DNA of 64,000 nt, from assembly GCF_963924675.1 (NCBI RefSeq), contig NC_089234.1, forward strand, positions 26,837,668-26,901,667, given 5' to 3'. The DNA comes from Phocoena phocoena. Lineage: Eukaryota; Chordata; Mammalia; Artiodactyla; Phocoenidae. Numbering within the stretch: the first letter of the stretch is position 1; every line of letters begins with the position of its first letter. A program made the position numbers and the translations under genes. The notes below the pieces were generated by a model that worked only from the letters and a program-made list of their open reading frames with translations, did no database searches and was not told the DNA's origin. Positions 9,801-49,256 of the stretch are shown here, piece after piece.

Positions 9801-12800
9801 CATTCAGGCCCAGGCCCTGGCCCCCAAGGGCTCTATCCTGAGAGACTGTGCAGATAGCCAACCACTGAAGTATCCCTAGCTAGGCCCTGAGGAACTGTGC
9901 CAAAGCCATCCTGTTACTGAGTTTGGGTCTGGAGGAATTAAGGCCCATCTTGTGTTCTCCATCTCCATTTGATCAGGGCCCTTGGCTCAGCCCCAGGGAA
10001 GGTGTTATCTGTGTGGGGCACGCCTCTGCTGCTGGAAGACCCGGGTGGTGGGTGGCGGTTCTGACTGGCTTGACAACACATCAAGCCAGTGATCTTCCCC
10101 TGGGTTTGCCCTTGCTGTGGATTTTACCTTTTCTGCCAAGGTACATTTGAGCTGGATCTACTATTGGTGCCCTGAGACCAGGGCACAACGGGCAACCCCA
10201 GTGGCAGTGGGGAGGCAGGCACCAGGATGGAGAGGCCTGTGATCTCAGCGTTGGAGATGTCATGGTGGGTCCAGCTGTGGTCCTAAGCCAGCCTGGGGAC
10301 TGTTGGGTAAGGAAGTCAGTAGGGGTGGGTTTTGACGACTTGGCTACTCCTAGGGCATTGAGGATTTGAGTCCTTGGCTAGGTACTGCACTGCTCTGTAT
10401 GTGTGTGACCATATTCATGGCCCCTGCATAATCCCACCTCATCTCCCCTTTCCCTTCAGGCCCGCATCATCCCCAGTTCTCCATGACTCCTCCATTTCCA
10501 TCCTTAGCCCTTAAATCTCCTCTTTCTCAGCAAAGGCAGGGGCAAAGAAGCTTCTCACATATTCTGACAGACACCCTATATTTTTCCCCTCTGAGCTTTT
10601 GCTCTAGCTGACCCCTGTGCTTGGGATACCCCCTCTCTGCCTACTGAAACCCTGCTCATTCTTCAGCATAAATAGCACCTCCACCATGAAGCCCTCCCTG
10701 ATTCTCACCCCTGTGGCTGGAGTTGGTGACCTTAGAGCATTCATAGGGCCCCCTTGATGGCCACCATGTGGCCAGGTATAGCTTCCCTTCAGGCTGGGAA
10801 CTTATCTTGGAACCCTGGACTGAACACGGGAGACCCACGTCATGGCATCTGATGGTGTTTGGAATGACAATGGGCGCCTGGCTGCAACCCTTTCTAACTG
10901 TCTGCAGAAAGAACTGGTGTCCTGAGCACAGGCTGAGCCACTCTGAGGGCATCATTAGTGCCCATCCCACCCAGGTGTGGCTTTGTCTCTGACCCCGCCC
11001 TCCACCTCCACCTGGGGCAGGGGGCCTGGCCCTCAGTCGGGGTGATTATGGGAATTGCCCCTCTTTAAAGTACCTGCCTTCTCCTTTGAAAGTATTATTG
11101 ACAGCTTTTCTCATTTTCTTTTTTCTTTACCTCTTTGAGGAACCCTGTAATTTCTTTCTCTTTCTTTCTTTCTTTCTCCCCCCACCCCTTCCCTTTTTCT
11201 TTCTTGTCCCCTCTGTCCCCCCACCCCAACTCTTTGAAATTGGCTCTCTGCCTGCTGACACCAAACTGATACTTTGCGTTTCACTTCTCCTTATCCCTTT
11301 ATGGCAACAGATGTTGAAATTTTGTATCCTTTTATCTGCCCGGCTGCCCCTTCCTGTAATTACGGTCCTCTTGTTAGCAGTACAAAGTGGGCTGCCCGGC
11401 TGCCTGGCCTTTGAGCCACAATGTCTGAACACGTGTGCATGGGCAGGTGCTGGGGCTGTGCACGCGCACGCGCATGCATGTGAGACCCCTATGGCTTGGA
11501 AAGGGCCCTTCCCGCTCACCTGATGGGACTGGGGTAGGCGAAGCTTTGGTGGGCTTCTCCTGGTCTCCACGGACTGGGTGGTTATATGTGGGACCTGTCT
11601 GCCCCCTTGATTCCCTCCTCCCCACCAGGGGGCTGGACGAGGACAACCACTCCCTCCTCTCATGCCAGCTGAGCAGTGAGCACCCGGAGGCCCATCGTGG
11701 CCAGGAAGCCAGATCCCACCAGCTTGTGCCCCACACATACCCATGCCTCCAGCCAAGCCAGGTGCCCCAGCCCTGCACCTCTGTTGTTGCTGGCCCTTCT
11801 CCTGAGCTGCCCCCCATCTCCTGTCACTGCCTGTCACGATCCTGTCACTCACTGAAGAGACGTTCTTTTATCTGTCCCCTTATAAAACTCTTTCATCTCT
11901 CTTCTGGTACCCACTGAGCCTCCCCTTGTATTGTTAGTTGGATAGATGACAGACTTCTCTCCCTCCCTGGACTGAAAACTCCTTGAAGAAGGGACAGTGT
12001 CTCCCTCAAAGTCTCATCTCACATCTCCCTGCAGTTTCTGTTAGGCACAATGCCTCGTATACAGAAGGTGCTCAGTAAATGGTTATTGATCAAAGAAAGG
12101 AAGAAAGGGAAGGAGAGGGTGGAAAGAAAGAAGGGAGCAGAACCCTCCTATTTTCTTAGTGACCATGTTGGGTCCAGCTTATACCTTCAGGCCATCTGTC
12201 CCCTGGGGGCAGAGACGATGTAGGAAGGTGGGGTGTTAGCCACCCTTCTACCCTCTCACCAAAAGCCATCGTTGCATTTTTGCAGTTGCACGTGCCAGAT
12301 GGGGTATCCTCACACCCAAACAGATGCAGGAATGAACACCCATAGAATCTCCAAGGAGCATCATCAGGAACCCAGTGTGTTAACAGTGGCTGTAAATGGT
12401 GTGAGGGCCATGGGCATTCTTAGATGTGGGGGAGGAGGTAGAGCCAGGGTTATCTGACCTCAGGGCAGTTTAGCACAGGAGGACTTTCTATGGGCCATGG
12501 CTTGTGCTGGGAGCTCAGGCGGGCCAGGCAAGGGAGGCGTGTGGAGGCCGGGATGAGGGAACTCAGAGGGAGGAAGGCAGTGACGCAGGTCACCCAGCTT
12601 CCCTGGCCTGCAGGACCCAGACTGGGGGTAGGGTGGAGGGGGGCTTCCAGGGACTGCCCCTCTGTGCCTAACTCCAGCCTGGTGCTTAGGGCCTCTCCCA
12701 GACAGGGCATCTGGGTCTTCAAGGCCAGTGCCTACCTCCAGTTAGCTGTCCCCACAAAGATGGTGATGGGGGGTGGTATAAGTATCTTATTTAAATTTCC

Positions 12801-15800
12801 TCTTCCCTGACTGTCAGGAAGTTCCTGTCATCCCATTTCCCTCCAGCTTCAGTGGAGTTGCCTGGGCAGCAGGTTGGGATGGGCCAGGGAGATCTGATTC
12901 CCTCACCTGATCCCCTCCTCAAGGGTCCCTGGGATGAGGCCACACTCCACTTGCTTTTCCTACCCAGGTACTCTGGGGACTCCTGGGGGAAGCCACACAC
13001 AGCCAGGCCTCCCCGGCCTGTGTCTCATTCATCAGGCTCACAGGGGCAGCCCCATCTGTCTTTATCTTTCCCTGGGTCAAGAGAGAATTGCTGGAGTCAG
13101 GCTGAGGGGAGGCTGGGGTGGAGGCCCCCCAGCCCTCAGTGGCTCCTGGAGGCCCCGGCTTTGTGCGCAGGAGTTGGAAGGGAATGGACTTTTTGTCTGG
13201 CCCTCTATAGTGACAGAGCTGGCCCTTGCTCCTGTCTTGGCCTGAGGCTCTAAGCGGCAGCCCCTTTCCCACACAAGTTGTGCGACAGCCAAGGCTCTGC
13301 ACGCCCCCCTTGCGCCCCCCACCGTGAGAGGCCGAGAGGCATTCTTAACATTCTTTCCAGAGAAAAGGGGTGAAACGTCTGAATTTGGGGGTCACCACGT
13401 TATACAAATTGCAATCTAATCGTTTTTACAAGAACACACTTGCAGTAAGAAAAGGAACCCGGAGGAGGGGCTGAGGAGACAAACAGTTTGTTTTGTCCCC
13501 CTTCCCCCCAAAGTTTGGGGCTATTGTTGAGCTCATCTTGCTTCCTCCACCAGAGCAGTTGAGCTGGAGTTTTCTAGTTAAATTGGTCCTGTGGTGGGGG
13601 CCACGAAGGGCCCACGGTGCCATTTCTGTTTGTTTTCCCAAATCAAAGCCCCAGCGGGGCTCCTATGGCACCGCTGGGCTGCTATTTGAAGAGACGGGCC
13701 ATTTCCCAGAGCCTGGTGTGTCAGTTTATGCTCTGAACTTAACCTCACAGGCACTGCACAACAGAGCCTCGAGGGTCCCATGCCCAGAGGCAAAAGAAAC
13801 TGTATCTTTTTATTGGCCCATTTAAAGTGTGTGTGGCCCTTTCAGAGAATCAGAGGACTAACATGGCAGAAGCTCCTCAGGCCCCGGCCAGGCTGGGCTG
13901 GCAGACAGGGGGCTTTGGGGACTTGTCCTGGTCTCCAGGGGCTGGTGCTCGCTCGGCCTTTGGGTCTCCCCAGAGGGTAGAGTTCTGTGTTTCTTATTGC
14001 ACACACTGGCATGACACTTCCCAGCGGTGGCTCAGATGCCCCCCTGCCTGGGCAGGGGCCCAGGGTGGCAACTTGGTCTGGGTGTGGCCCTTCTTCTGCC
14101 GACCCTCAGTCCATGGGTGCCCAGCTCTCCTTCCTTCTGAGCCCTGGGACCAGGGGTGGGCAGGTAGAGCCATGCTGGGCTTCACGCCCCCCAATCTCCA
14201 CTGCCTTTCATCTTCTATTTCAAACAGACAAACATGAAATTACTTCCACAGATTAAAGGGGAGAGCTCCTCAGTCATTCCTGAAGGCCTCACTAATGGAG
14301 GGGGCAGGGCCCCTAAATCTGGAAGGAGGGAGAACTGTGGAGCAAAATAGCCCTGACCCAGTGGACGAGACAGACAGAAAGAATATGACCCCAGGCCCTC
14401 TCAGGGCGCTGGCTTGCCCAGGGGTGGTGAATCATGGCTGGCGGCCCATCTGGAAAGGTGGGCTTTCTTGGGAGCTGAGGTTAGTGAGCTCTAGGAGATG
14501 CTGATCTGGGGAGAAGGCTTTCTGTCTGATCCCTCAGCACACAGAGGAAGAAGCGCTTCTCTTGGAAGGAGGCTGGGGACACGGGTGCTGACTTAAGGCT
14601 TACCCCCCGCCCCCCACCCTGACTGGAGAACAACAGTGCTCTCGCTGGGGGGTCACCGCACTGCCCAGGACTCGTGGGCAGAGTTGGGCAGAAAAGAACC
14701 CACAGCCTCCTCCTTTACTCCTTCAGGGAAGATGGCGGCTCCACTGAGGAGAAGGGAGGTTGAGGGTCAGAGAGTCTGTGTGAGGTAGGACTGGAGCTAA
14801 GGTCCACATTCACACATGTGGCTGGTGGCCTCGTCTGCCTCAGGCTCTCTGGTGAAACCTGCCTGGGCCGAAGCTGGGCTGGTGAGACCACAAAGTCCTC
14901 CCTAACCTGTGCCGGGGCCTCTCACCTGGGTGTCCCTGTGAAGTGTCCACAGCCCAGTTTCTCCCGTCACGTCACGGGGGAGAGCCCAGCATCTCTTGGG
15001 TGAAGCTGAGGAATTTGGCCTGGAGCATGTCCCCTTCTTCATTCCCCCCAGTCATTCTGCAGAAACTCACCGCTTCTACCCGTCCCCTAGCCACAGGAGT
15101 TAGCGGGTACACTTGATGTTGAGGGGTAGTTGCTAGGGCCAGGAGGCCCCCCTACGTGGTTGCTAGGGGTCTGGCATTGGGGCGAGGGGTCTGCCCACTG
15201 CCGCGGTCACGGAGGGAATTACACAGTCACAAAGAAATTGTTCTTCTCGGTAATCTGCTCTCGGCCACCGGGAGGGGCAAGGGTGGGGGCAGCAAGCTGG
15301 AGCCCAGCAGGCTGGTGGCTGTGATCACAGAGGCGTGCTAGCCCCGGGCCGGGGGCCAGCCGGGCCAGGAACACCAGGGACCAGCCTGCTAAGCTGCTTT
15401 CTCAGCGATTTCTCTCCCCAGACACAAAGGTGTTTACTTGTTTTAACATCTCCTGGGACTCCCCTTCTCCCTTTGTGTGGTCTTTATCCCCAGTGAGGTT
15501 TGAGCCCCAGATTACAGGCAGGAATTAAGGCATTGGACTCAGGCAGCGCAGAACCGCATGACCTGCGGGATCAAGGCGTATAAAGTAACCAAGTGTGTGT
15601 GTGTGAGGGGGGCCGACCCCTTCAGCACGGCCCATTCATCGTCCCGAGGAGGAGTGGCTGGGCGACAGGCAGCCAGCGTGCAGGTGTGATGGAGGGGCTG
15701 CTGGTGGCTGACTGAGGCCTTCAGCTGGGGGAGAGGCAGGGACTGGGAAGCGGGGAGAGGGGTGGGAGTCTAGGGCATCTCCTCCTTTGGCCTCCCTCCT

Positions 15801-17068
15801 AAGGGAATCTAATTCTAGCTCAGGAAGGAGAGCTGCATTTCCCCAGGAACTGATGCCATTTGAAGGTTAAGAGAATGTGTGTGGGCCAGGGTGGGACAAG
15901 CGCTCATCCTCTGCCCTGCCTCTCTTCCCAGCGGACAGCTGATGACGCACCTGGGCGGTGACTTTCCCCCAGGGGCGGGGGTGCTGGACGTCATGTACGA
16001 GTCCCCTTCCACACTCCTGTCCTGTGGTTACGACACCTACGTTCGCTACTGGGACCTCCGAGCCAGTGTCCGGTGAGTGTGCCGGGCAGCAGGACAGGTG
16101 GTGAGAACCCCATGCCAGTCCTGGCCCTCCCTCCAGTCCTGGCGGGCCCAAAGGAGAGGGACGGAAACTCTGTATCAGGGGCTGGTAGAGAGCAGCTGAC
16201 AAGGTCAGATCAAGCTTTAGACTCCCCACCTTGGCGGCCCTGGTCCTGTGACCCAGGAGACCACAGCCACGAGGCCCTGCTAAGAGCCTCCTTGGGAGCC
16301 ATCAGGGTGCTGTCCCTCAGCATTCTGTCCCAGCTTTCTCGAGGCCTTTCTTGCCCCTTAAGTCTGGTGACACACAGCAACCATGTGATGCGCAAACGAG
16401 GCATAAACCTGCCTGGGGCCAGGGACTTGCTGAGAAAGAGATCTTTACTGAGGAGGCTTTCCCCCATTAAGTCTGCTTTTAAAGGAATTTGGTGATTCGG
16501 CATCTCTTTCTCCCAGCCAGAGTGGCTCCCTAAGGCCTCTGGGGAAGCTGGGGTGGAGGTGGAGGGCACCCCCAAACCTCCCCCTGCATCACCTCCTCCC
16601 GGACAGGAAGTGTGTCATGGAGTGGGAAGAGCCCCACGACAGCACGCTGTACTGCCTGCAGACGGACGGGAACCACCTGCTGGCCACTGGCTCCTCCTAC
16701 TACGGTGTGGTGCGACTGTGGGACCGGCGCCAAAGGGCCTGCCTACACGTAAGCGTCCTGCCCACCGCAGGCCTCCTGGCTGCCAGGACTTGTTACTGGG
16801 GGCTGTGCTGGGAGCGGGTGTGCCTGGAGGGGGTGGGAGGAAGCCTACAGTGGCCCCTGTCCCCTGGCATTAGGCCTGGGAATCCTGGGTTTGGGCTCCC
16901 CCTGCTCCCGGTGGGGACGCTCTGGCCACTCCTGTCCCTCCCGTGCAGGCCTTCCCTCTCACGCCGACGCCCCTCAGCAGTCCTGTGTACTGCCTGCGCT
17001 TCACCACCAGGCACCTCTACGCTGCGCTGTCTTACCACCTCCATGGCCTGGACTTCCAAACGCCGTGA
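6808..17068 (+). CDS. FBXW4: F-box/WD40 protein FBXW4, last four coding exons (partial gene)
   Basis: Four exons join in frame: 6808-6873, 15932-16072, 16607-16748 and 16949-17068 (TGA), about 156 codons. They encode the C-terminal WD40 blades. The first ends in RIWDLN, the second contains YVRYWDLR, the third contains GVVRLWDRR, and the last holds a final blade ending LDFQTP. All junctions use AG/GT and the phases agree; for example AG at 6872-6873 plus C at 15932 makes one Ser codon. FBXW4 (dactylin) is a substrate adaptor of SCF ubiquitin ligases: its F-box binds SKP1 and its WD40 propeller binds targets. The F-box and first blades are encoded to the left of the window. I recognised the family from memory of the human protein. 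An AATAAA at 17673-17678 fits the 3' end, and DPCD faces it tail to tail. Confidence 0.95.
6874..7369. other. FBXW4 intron, start of the 9 kb intron
   Basis: No exon is seen. A short (AAC)n stretch lies at about 7127-7141. Otherwise unassigned. Confidence 0.45.
7370..8400 (-). repeat. Old L1M-type LINE fragment, antisense, with TG microsatellite
   Basis: The plus strand carries the antisense L1 phrases TTGCTCAGTAGTATTCCCTG and TATTGCAGATCAAGCTACTA, ending in the GTTTGCTTTTTC region. A (TG)n run at 7527-7550 and a T tract at 7794-7814 break it up. It is highly diverged. Confidence 0.8.
8401..10480. other. FBXW4 intron, no feature recognised
   Basis: About 2 kb of mixed composition with no exon, no clear repeat family and no CpG cluster. 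The open frames here lack codon bias and known domains. Confidence 0.5.
10481..10770 (+). repeat. L2-like LINE fragment
   Basis: It has the L2 3' pattern: TTTTGCTCTAGCTGACCCCT, then ACCCTGCTCATTCTTCAGCA, then GAAGCCCTCCCTGATTCTCA. Diverged. Confidence 0.65.
10771..11620. other. FBXW4 intron with pyrimidine-rich stretch
   Basis: A CT-rich low-complexity run lies at about 11150-11215. Flanking A/T-rich bits (for example TCCTGTAATTACGGTCC at about 11350) could be regulatory but are too short to call. No exon is seen. Confidence 0.4.
11622..11635 (+). promoter_or_regulatory. CTCF-like motif in FBXW4 intron
   Basis: CCACCAGGGGGCTG matches 12 of 14 positions of the CTCF core CCACCAGGGGGCGC; the last two bases differ. 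The motif is in forward (plus) orientation. Confidence 0.5.
11830..12105 (+). repeat. L2-like LINE 3' fragment
   Basis: The sense L2 order is visible: GACTGAAAACTCCTTGAAGA, then ACAATGCCTCGTATACAGAA and GGTGCTCAGTAAATGG. Old and diverged. Confidence 0.75.
12106..13334. other. FBXW4 intron, no feature recognised
   Basis: GC-rich intron with an A/G-rich run at about 12090-12140. Open frames on both strands are chance frames of GC-rich DNA. No exon is seen. Confidence 0.5.
13335..13450. promoter_or_regulatory. Possible conserved noncoding element in FBXW4 intron
   Basis: An A/T-rich island (TTACAAATTGCAATCTAATC-like core around 13400-13420) lies inside GC-rich intron. It has a C/EBP-like ATTGCAAT and a TAAT core. 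Weak support. Confidence 0.25.
13451..15931. other. FBXW4 intron, no exon found
   Basis: GC-rich intron up to the exon at 15932. A small A/T patch near 15215-15260 (GGGAATTACACAGTCACAAA) stands out slightly. No repeat family is recognised. Confidence 0.45.
15932..16072 (+). CDS. FBXW4: FBXW4 coding exon (seventh)
   Basis: The 141-base exon follows TCTCTTCCCAG and ends before GTGAGT. It encodes GQLMTHLGGDFPPGAG, then DVMYESPSTLLSCGYDTYVR and YWDLRASVR. It ends with CG of a split Arg codon that is completed by the next exon. Confidence 0.95.
16607..16748 (+). CDS. FBXW4: FBXW4 coding exon (eighth)
   Basis: The 142-base exon lies between GGACAG and GTAAGC. It encodes KCVMEWEEPHDSTLYCLQ, then a WD blade with SSYYGVVRLWDRRQRACLH. 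It ends in phase 0. Confidence 0.95.
16949..17068 (+). CDS. FBXW4: FBXW4 terminal coding exon with stop
   Basis: The exon starts after CCGTGCAG and encodes AFPLTPTPLSSPVYCLRF through HGLDFQTP, followed by TGA at 17066-17068. This is the last WD40 blade and carries no extra tail. Confidence 0.94.
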   Translation, partial: AFPLTPTPLSSPVYCLRFTTRHLYAALSYHLHGLDFQTP

Positions 17069-17697
17069 CAGGGCCACCCCAGCCTGTGGGCCAGAGAAGC
17101 CAGCTACTCAGGGACCTCTGCTGTCTGCAGGGTGCAGTGATACCTCCTCCCCGGCCCCGCCTGTGTTCCTTGACCTGTGACCATGGTACTCAGGCACTAA
17201 AGGCTGCTGACTCCTGGGCACTGGGGTTACCCAGGGGTGCAGTCCCTCTCAGGAGCCAGGTGGAAGGAAGGGACCTGCTGCTGCTCAGCTGAGCTTAGCC
17301 GGGCCTCGCTTCCCTGTTGGCCAGAGCAGGGATCTGGCCGGGGGAGAGAGGCCCACCCCTTCTCAGAGCCGGGCCAGCTCACCACAGGAGTGAGGTGAGG
17401 TGCTCCAGCTTTCCCAGTTGGGCCCTTCCTGGGCCCCTTCCCTGGAAGGAGAGGGGAGGCTGCCAATACCCTGTGACACCAGCCTCCACCTCAGTCAGAC
17501 CCCACCTTTGACCAAGCTCTAGGGCTGGGGACTCATTCCTGGGGTACTGTGTGGCCTGGTCTTGCTTTGAAACCAAGAAAGGACAAAGGGAACCCTGAAA
17601 TTTTGAATGAGTTCTGAGCCAGCCCAACCTCAGGCTAGCTGTGGAGACATGCTAAAATGTTCATTTTGTAGAAATAAAGCTTGATTGTTCACAGATC
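17069..17697 (+). other. FBXW4: FBXW4 3' untranslated region
   Basis: About 630 bases follow the stop codon. A canonical AATAAA lies at 17673-17678, followed within 20 bases by a T/G-rich stretch (TTGATTGTTCACAG) suited to cleavage. The exact cleavage site is inferred. Confidence 0.75.
17673..17678 (+). terminator. FBXW4: Poly(A) signal AATAAA of FBXW4
   Basis: A canonical hexamer lies 605 bases past the FBXW4 stop and is the first AATAAA in that 3' region. Confidence 0.8.
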
Positions 17698-18344
17698 TGG
17701 TCCCTCCCTGGCTGGCAAGACCCCAGGGAGAAGGAACAACAGATTTAAACTTGGGGTTGGGCATGCTAGGGAAGGGTAAGATCTCGTGGCTCAGTGTCTC
17801 AAAGAACAAACGTTTCTTTTCTTCAGGAAAACCTCTTCATTACCCCCTCCACCCCCTTGGCCCTGGTGGTAGGGTGGGTGTCGTCTGTGGGGTATGGAGG
17901 GGGACTGTGGAAAGGCTCCTGGCTGCTATCCGCCTGCAGTGACCTCCTTCACCCTACTCCAGCGCTCCACAGTGCTGCAACCCTTAGGCTGGCTTTACAC
18001 CCACAGCATCTTAATATCCTGGGCTGTTTCCAGGTTTTCTGCAGTTTAAAATCTTCTTCCTCACTCACCCTTCACTTAGGGTCTACAAGGTAAGACAAGG
18101 TAAGGTAGCACAGGGACCCTTCCAGCCTGGTTTTCCTCTGAGTTTATGCAAACAGGTTGGGGAAGATGCCCTGTCCTGCTGGGGTAAGGGCTCCCTGATC
18201 CTCTTCTCCATCTAAGACCCATACCTCCCTTTATGTGGAAGGTTCTATATTGAAGGTCCCTAGGCTAGAGGAGAAGGAAATGTCATCACCAGCACCCTCC
18301 CTGGGGGCAGAAGCATCAGAGGTGGACAAGAGGGCAGTGCACCC
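17698..18344. other. Short intergenic gap between the FBXW4 and DPCD 3' ends
   Basis: About 650 bases separate the two converging genes. I see no coding exon or recognisable repeat family. The segment is unremarkable mixed-composition sequence. Confidence 0.6.
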
Positions 18345-18556
18345 ACAGTGACTCAGAATTATTTTACTCAGGAGAGAAGACCACGACTCAGGGGCTAGGG
18401 GTGCCCTGAGGCCCAGTTCTTACAGAGCCTGGACAGCTCCTGGGAGAAAAGAGGCTGCCCCTGTGCCGGAAAGGCCCAAGGCTTGACGTCTCAGAGGCCT
18501 CTACAGGAAGAGCCTCACCCACACTCAGCGCTGGAAGTGCAGGCCTCAGGGGTCCG
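18345..18556 (-). other. DPCD: DPCD 3' untranslated region (end inferred)
   Basis: No AATAAA lies close to the stop on the minus strand. The nearest candidate is the variant AGTAAA at 18368-18363, about 190 bases past the stop, so a short 3' UTR ending near 18345 is the simplest reading. The end is inferred. Confidence 0.45.
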
Positions 18557-40713
<22,157 letters not shown>

Positions 40714-40742
40714 CTTCCCTCAGCCCAGCCGCGTGCCCGGCC

Positions 40743-40756
40743 GCTGCCATGGCAAC
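40743..40756. promoter_or_regulatory. RFX X-box upstream of DPCD
   Basis: GCTGCCATGGCAAC matches the palindromic RFX consensus GTTGCCATGGCAAC at 13 of 14 positions. It lies 30 bases upstream of the DPCD ATG. RFX2/RFX3 drive ciliary genes through such X-boxes, so this fits DPCD's proposed ciliary role. Confidence 0.75.
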
Positions 40757-40795
40757 CGTTTCCGCCTAGGGTCACTTCCGGCTGACCCGGAAGAA

Positions 40796-40865
40796 GTTCT
40801 GGACACTTGCGTGTTCCCACCCCGCAACCCCTCACGCCCTTCGTCTGCTCTCATTGGCTGCTCTG
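40796..40865 (+). other. POLL: POLL noncoding exon 1 (inferred, 5' end unknown)
   Basis: POLL's coding start is in its second exon in human. A near-perfect donor (CTG|GTAAGT) at 40865/40866 inside the CpG island is the best candidate for the end of a noncoding first exon on the plus strand. The transcription start is not visible; an inverted CCAAT box within this stretch could instead serve DPCD. Confidence 0.45.
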
Positions 40866-41738
40866 GTAAGTAATTTACTCCTGCCCACCCCCGGTGACCC
40901 GTCCGGCCTGAAGTTGACCCCATCCGGCAACGAACCTGGGGAGTGGGGAGGAGCCTTCAGGGCAGGATCCAGACAGTCCGTCCCTCGCCTGGCCCCCAGC
41001 TGGGGGAGTCCCGGGCGTGCGCCAGCTGCGTTCACGGCGGGTGCCTCACACCTGCCAGCGTCTTCTTCACCCCCAGCTGTGAGGCCGAGACTCCCCCAAT
41101 CCGGGAAGGCGCCCCACACCTGCTGCAGTCGTGCATCTCCCTGCAGCTGCGGGCCTGCGCTCCCCCCGTGCTGAGAGGTCCGAGACCAGGGCAGGTGCAG
41201 GGCGTTCCCCCACCCCGCCTCCTAATCTCCACCTGCCATCCCCCACCCCGGTTTTCCTCTGCGGGTGTGTGATGGGGGTAGAGAAAGATTATATACAGGT
41301 CCCCCCGAGTCCCCACTCATTTTGGGAGCCCAAGTCCTTCCTAAAGATGGAGCTCCGTTCCTAGCCTGGCATCTCGTTTTGGTAAAGCCTTTTGGAAGTG
41401 GGATGCAGCAGGAGCAGACACTGCACACTTAATCTTCAGAGCAACTCCCTGAGGAATGATATCGTTTGGTACCCATCAAAAGTTCCCCCAATAGTTCCAC
41501 TCTTCCCCTTATTTTCCCCAGTACTCTGAAAGTGGTGAGTATAGAGCTAGGCTAAACCACCCAAGGTCTGTTGGGTTTTGGGAGACTCCTGGGAACTTGG
41601 CTACTGTCCCCAAGGCCTGGTCAGTAGAGACCCCACCTTCATAGTCAAAGGGCTTGGGGGGCCTCAGTTCTGGGTTTCCACATGACAGCTGCCCTGATCA
41701 ACCCTCCAACAGAAAGGCCAGGCTCCAGCCATACCTCA

Positions 41739-48747
<7,009 letters not shown>

Positions 48748-49256
48748 CCCATGACTGGGGGAGGGGGTGCCAAGCTGGACCAGCTGCCCCTCCTGGCCAT
48801 TCCTCCAGCCTCAGCTGGCTGAACCTCACTCACTGATGGAAAAGGCCAGCCTGGCTCCCAGAGCTACCCAGCCCTCTCCCTGACAGGAACAGGGTGCTGC
48901 CCCTTCTACTCACCATTGCCCCTGGGAGAGTTTTGCACATGGCCCCCTGCCCCATTTTAAGCAGGAACTGGTGCCTGGTTTGAAGCCAGCTTCCTGTGCT
49001 GAAGGCCCAGGCATCCCCCTTCTCTACCCCAAGGAGGGTCTAGCATGGGATGGGGGCTGCAGGGGAGAGGCACGCAGCTGAGGCCCAACATCACCCAAGA
49101 CCCTTCAGAGCAGGAGAATGAGCCACTCCACGGGTGCTCCCTCCGCCCACCCCACTTCCTGTGCAGCTGGCAGTGTAGGGAAGGGGCACCCCAGGCGCGA
49201 TGAGGATAGCATTGGAAGGCCCAGGGATCCAGTAAAGTGCACTTGACATTCAACCT
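48748..49256 (+). other. POLL: POLL 3' untranslated region
   Basis: About 500 bases follow the stop. The only plausible signal is AGTAAA at 49231-49236, followed by a GT-rich stretch (GGTGTGTCTGTGAG) at about 49260. The end is inferred from this pair. Confidence 0.7.
49231..49236 (+). terminator. POLL: Variant poly(A) signal AGTAAA of POLL
   Basis: AGTAAA followed within 30 bases by a G/T-rich element; no AATAAA lies between the POLL stop and here. Confidence 0.6.

Noticed and set aside
11127..11852. A 241-residue minus-strand open frame in an FBXW4 intron
   Set aside because: The end is a translated CT tract (Arg/Lys/Gly-rich) and the rest is GC-driven chance frame. No family is recognised.
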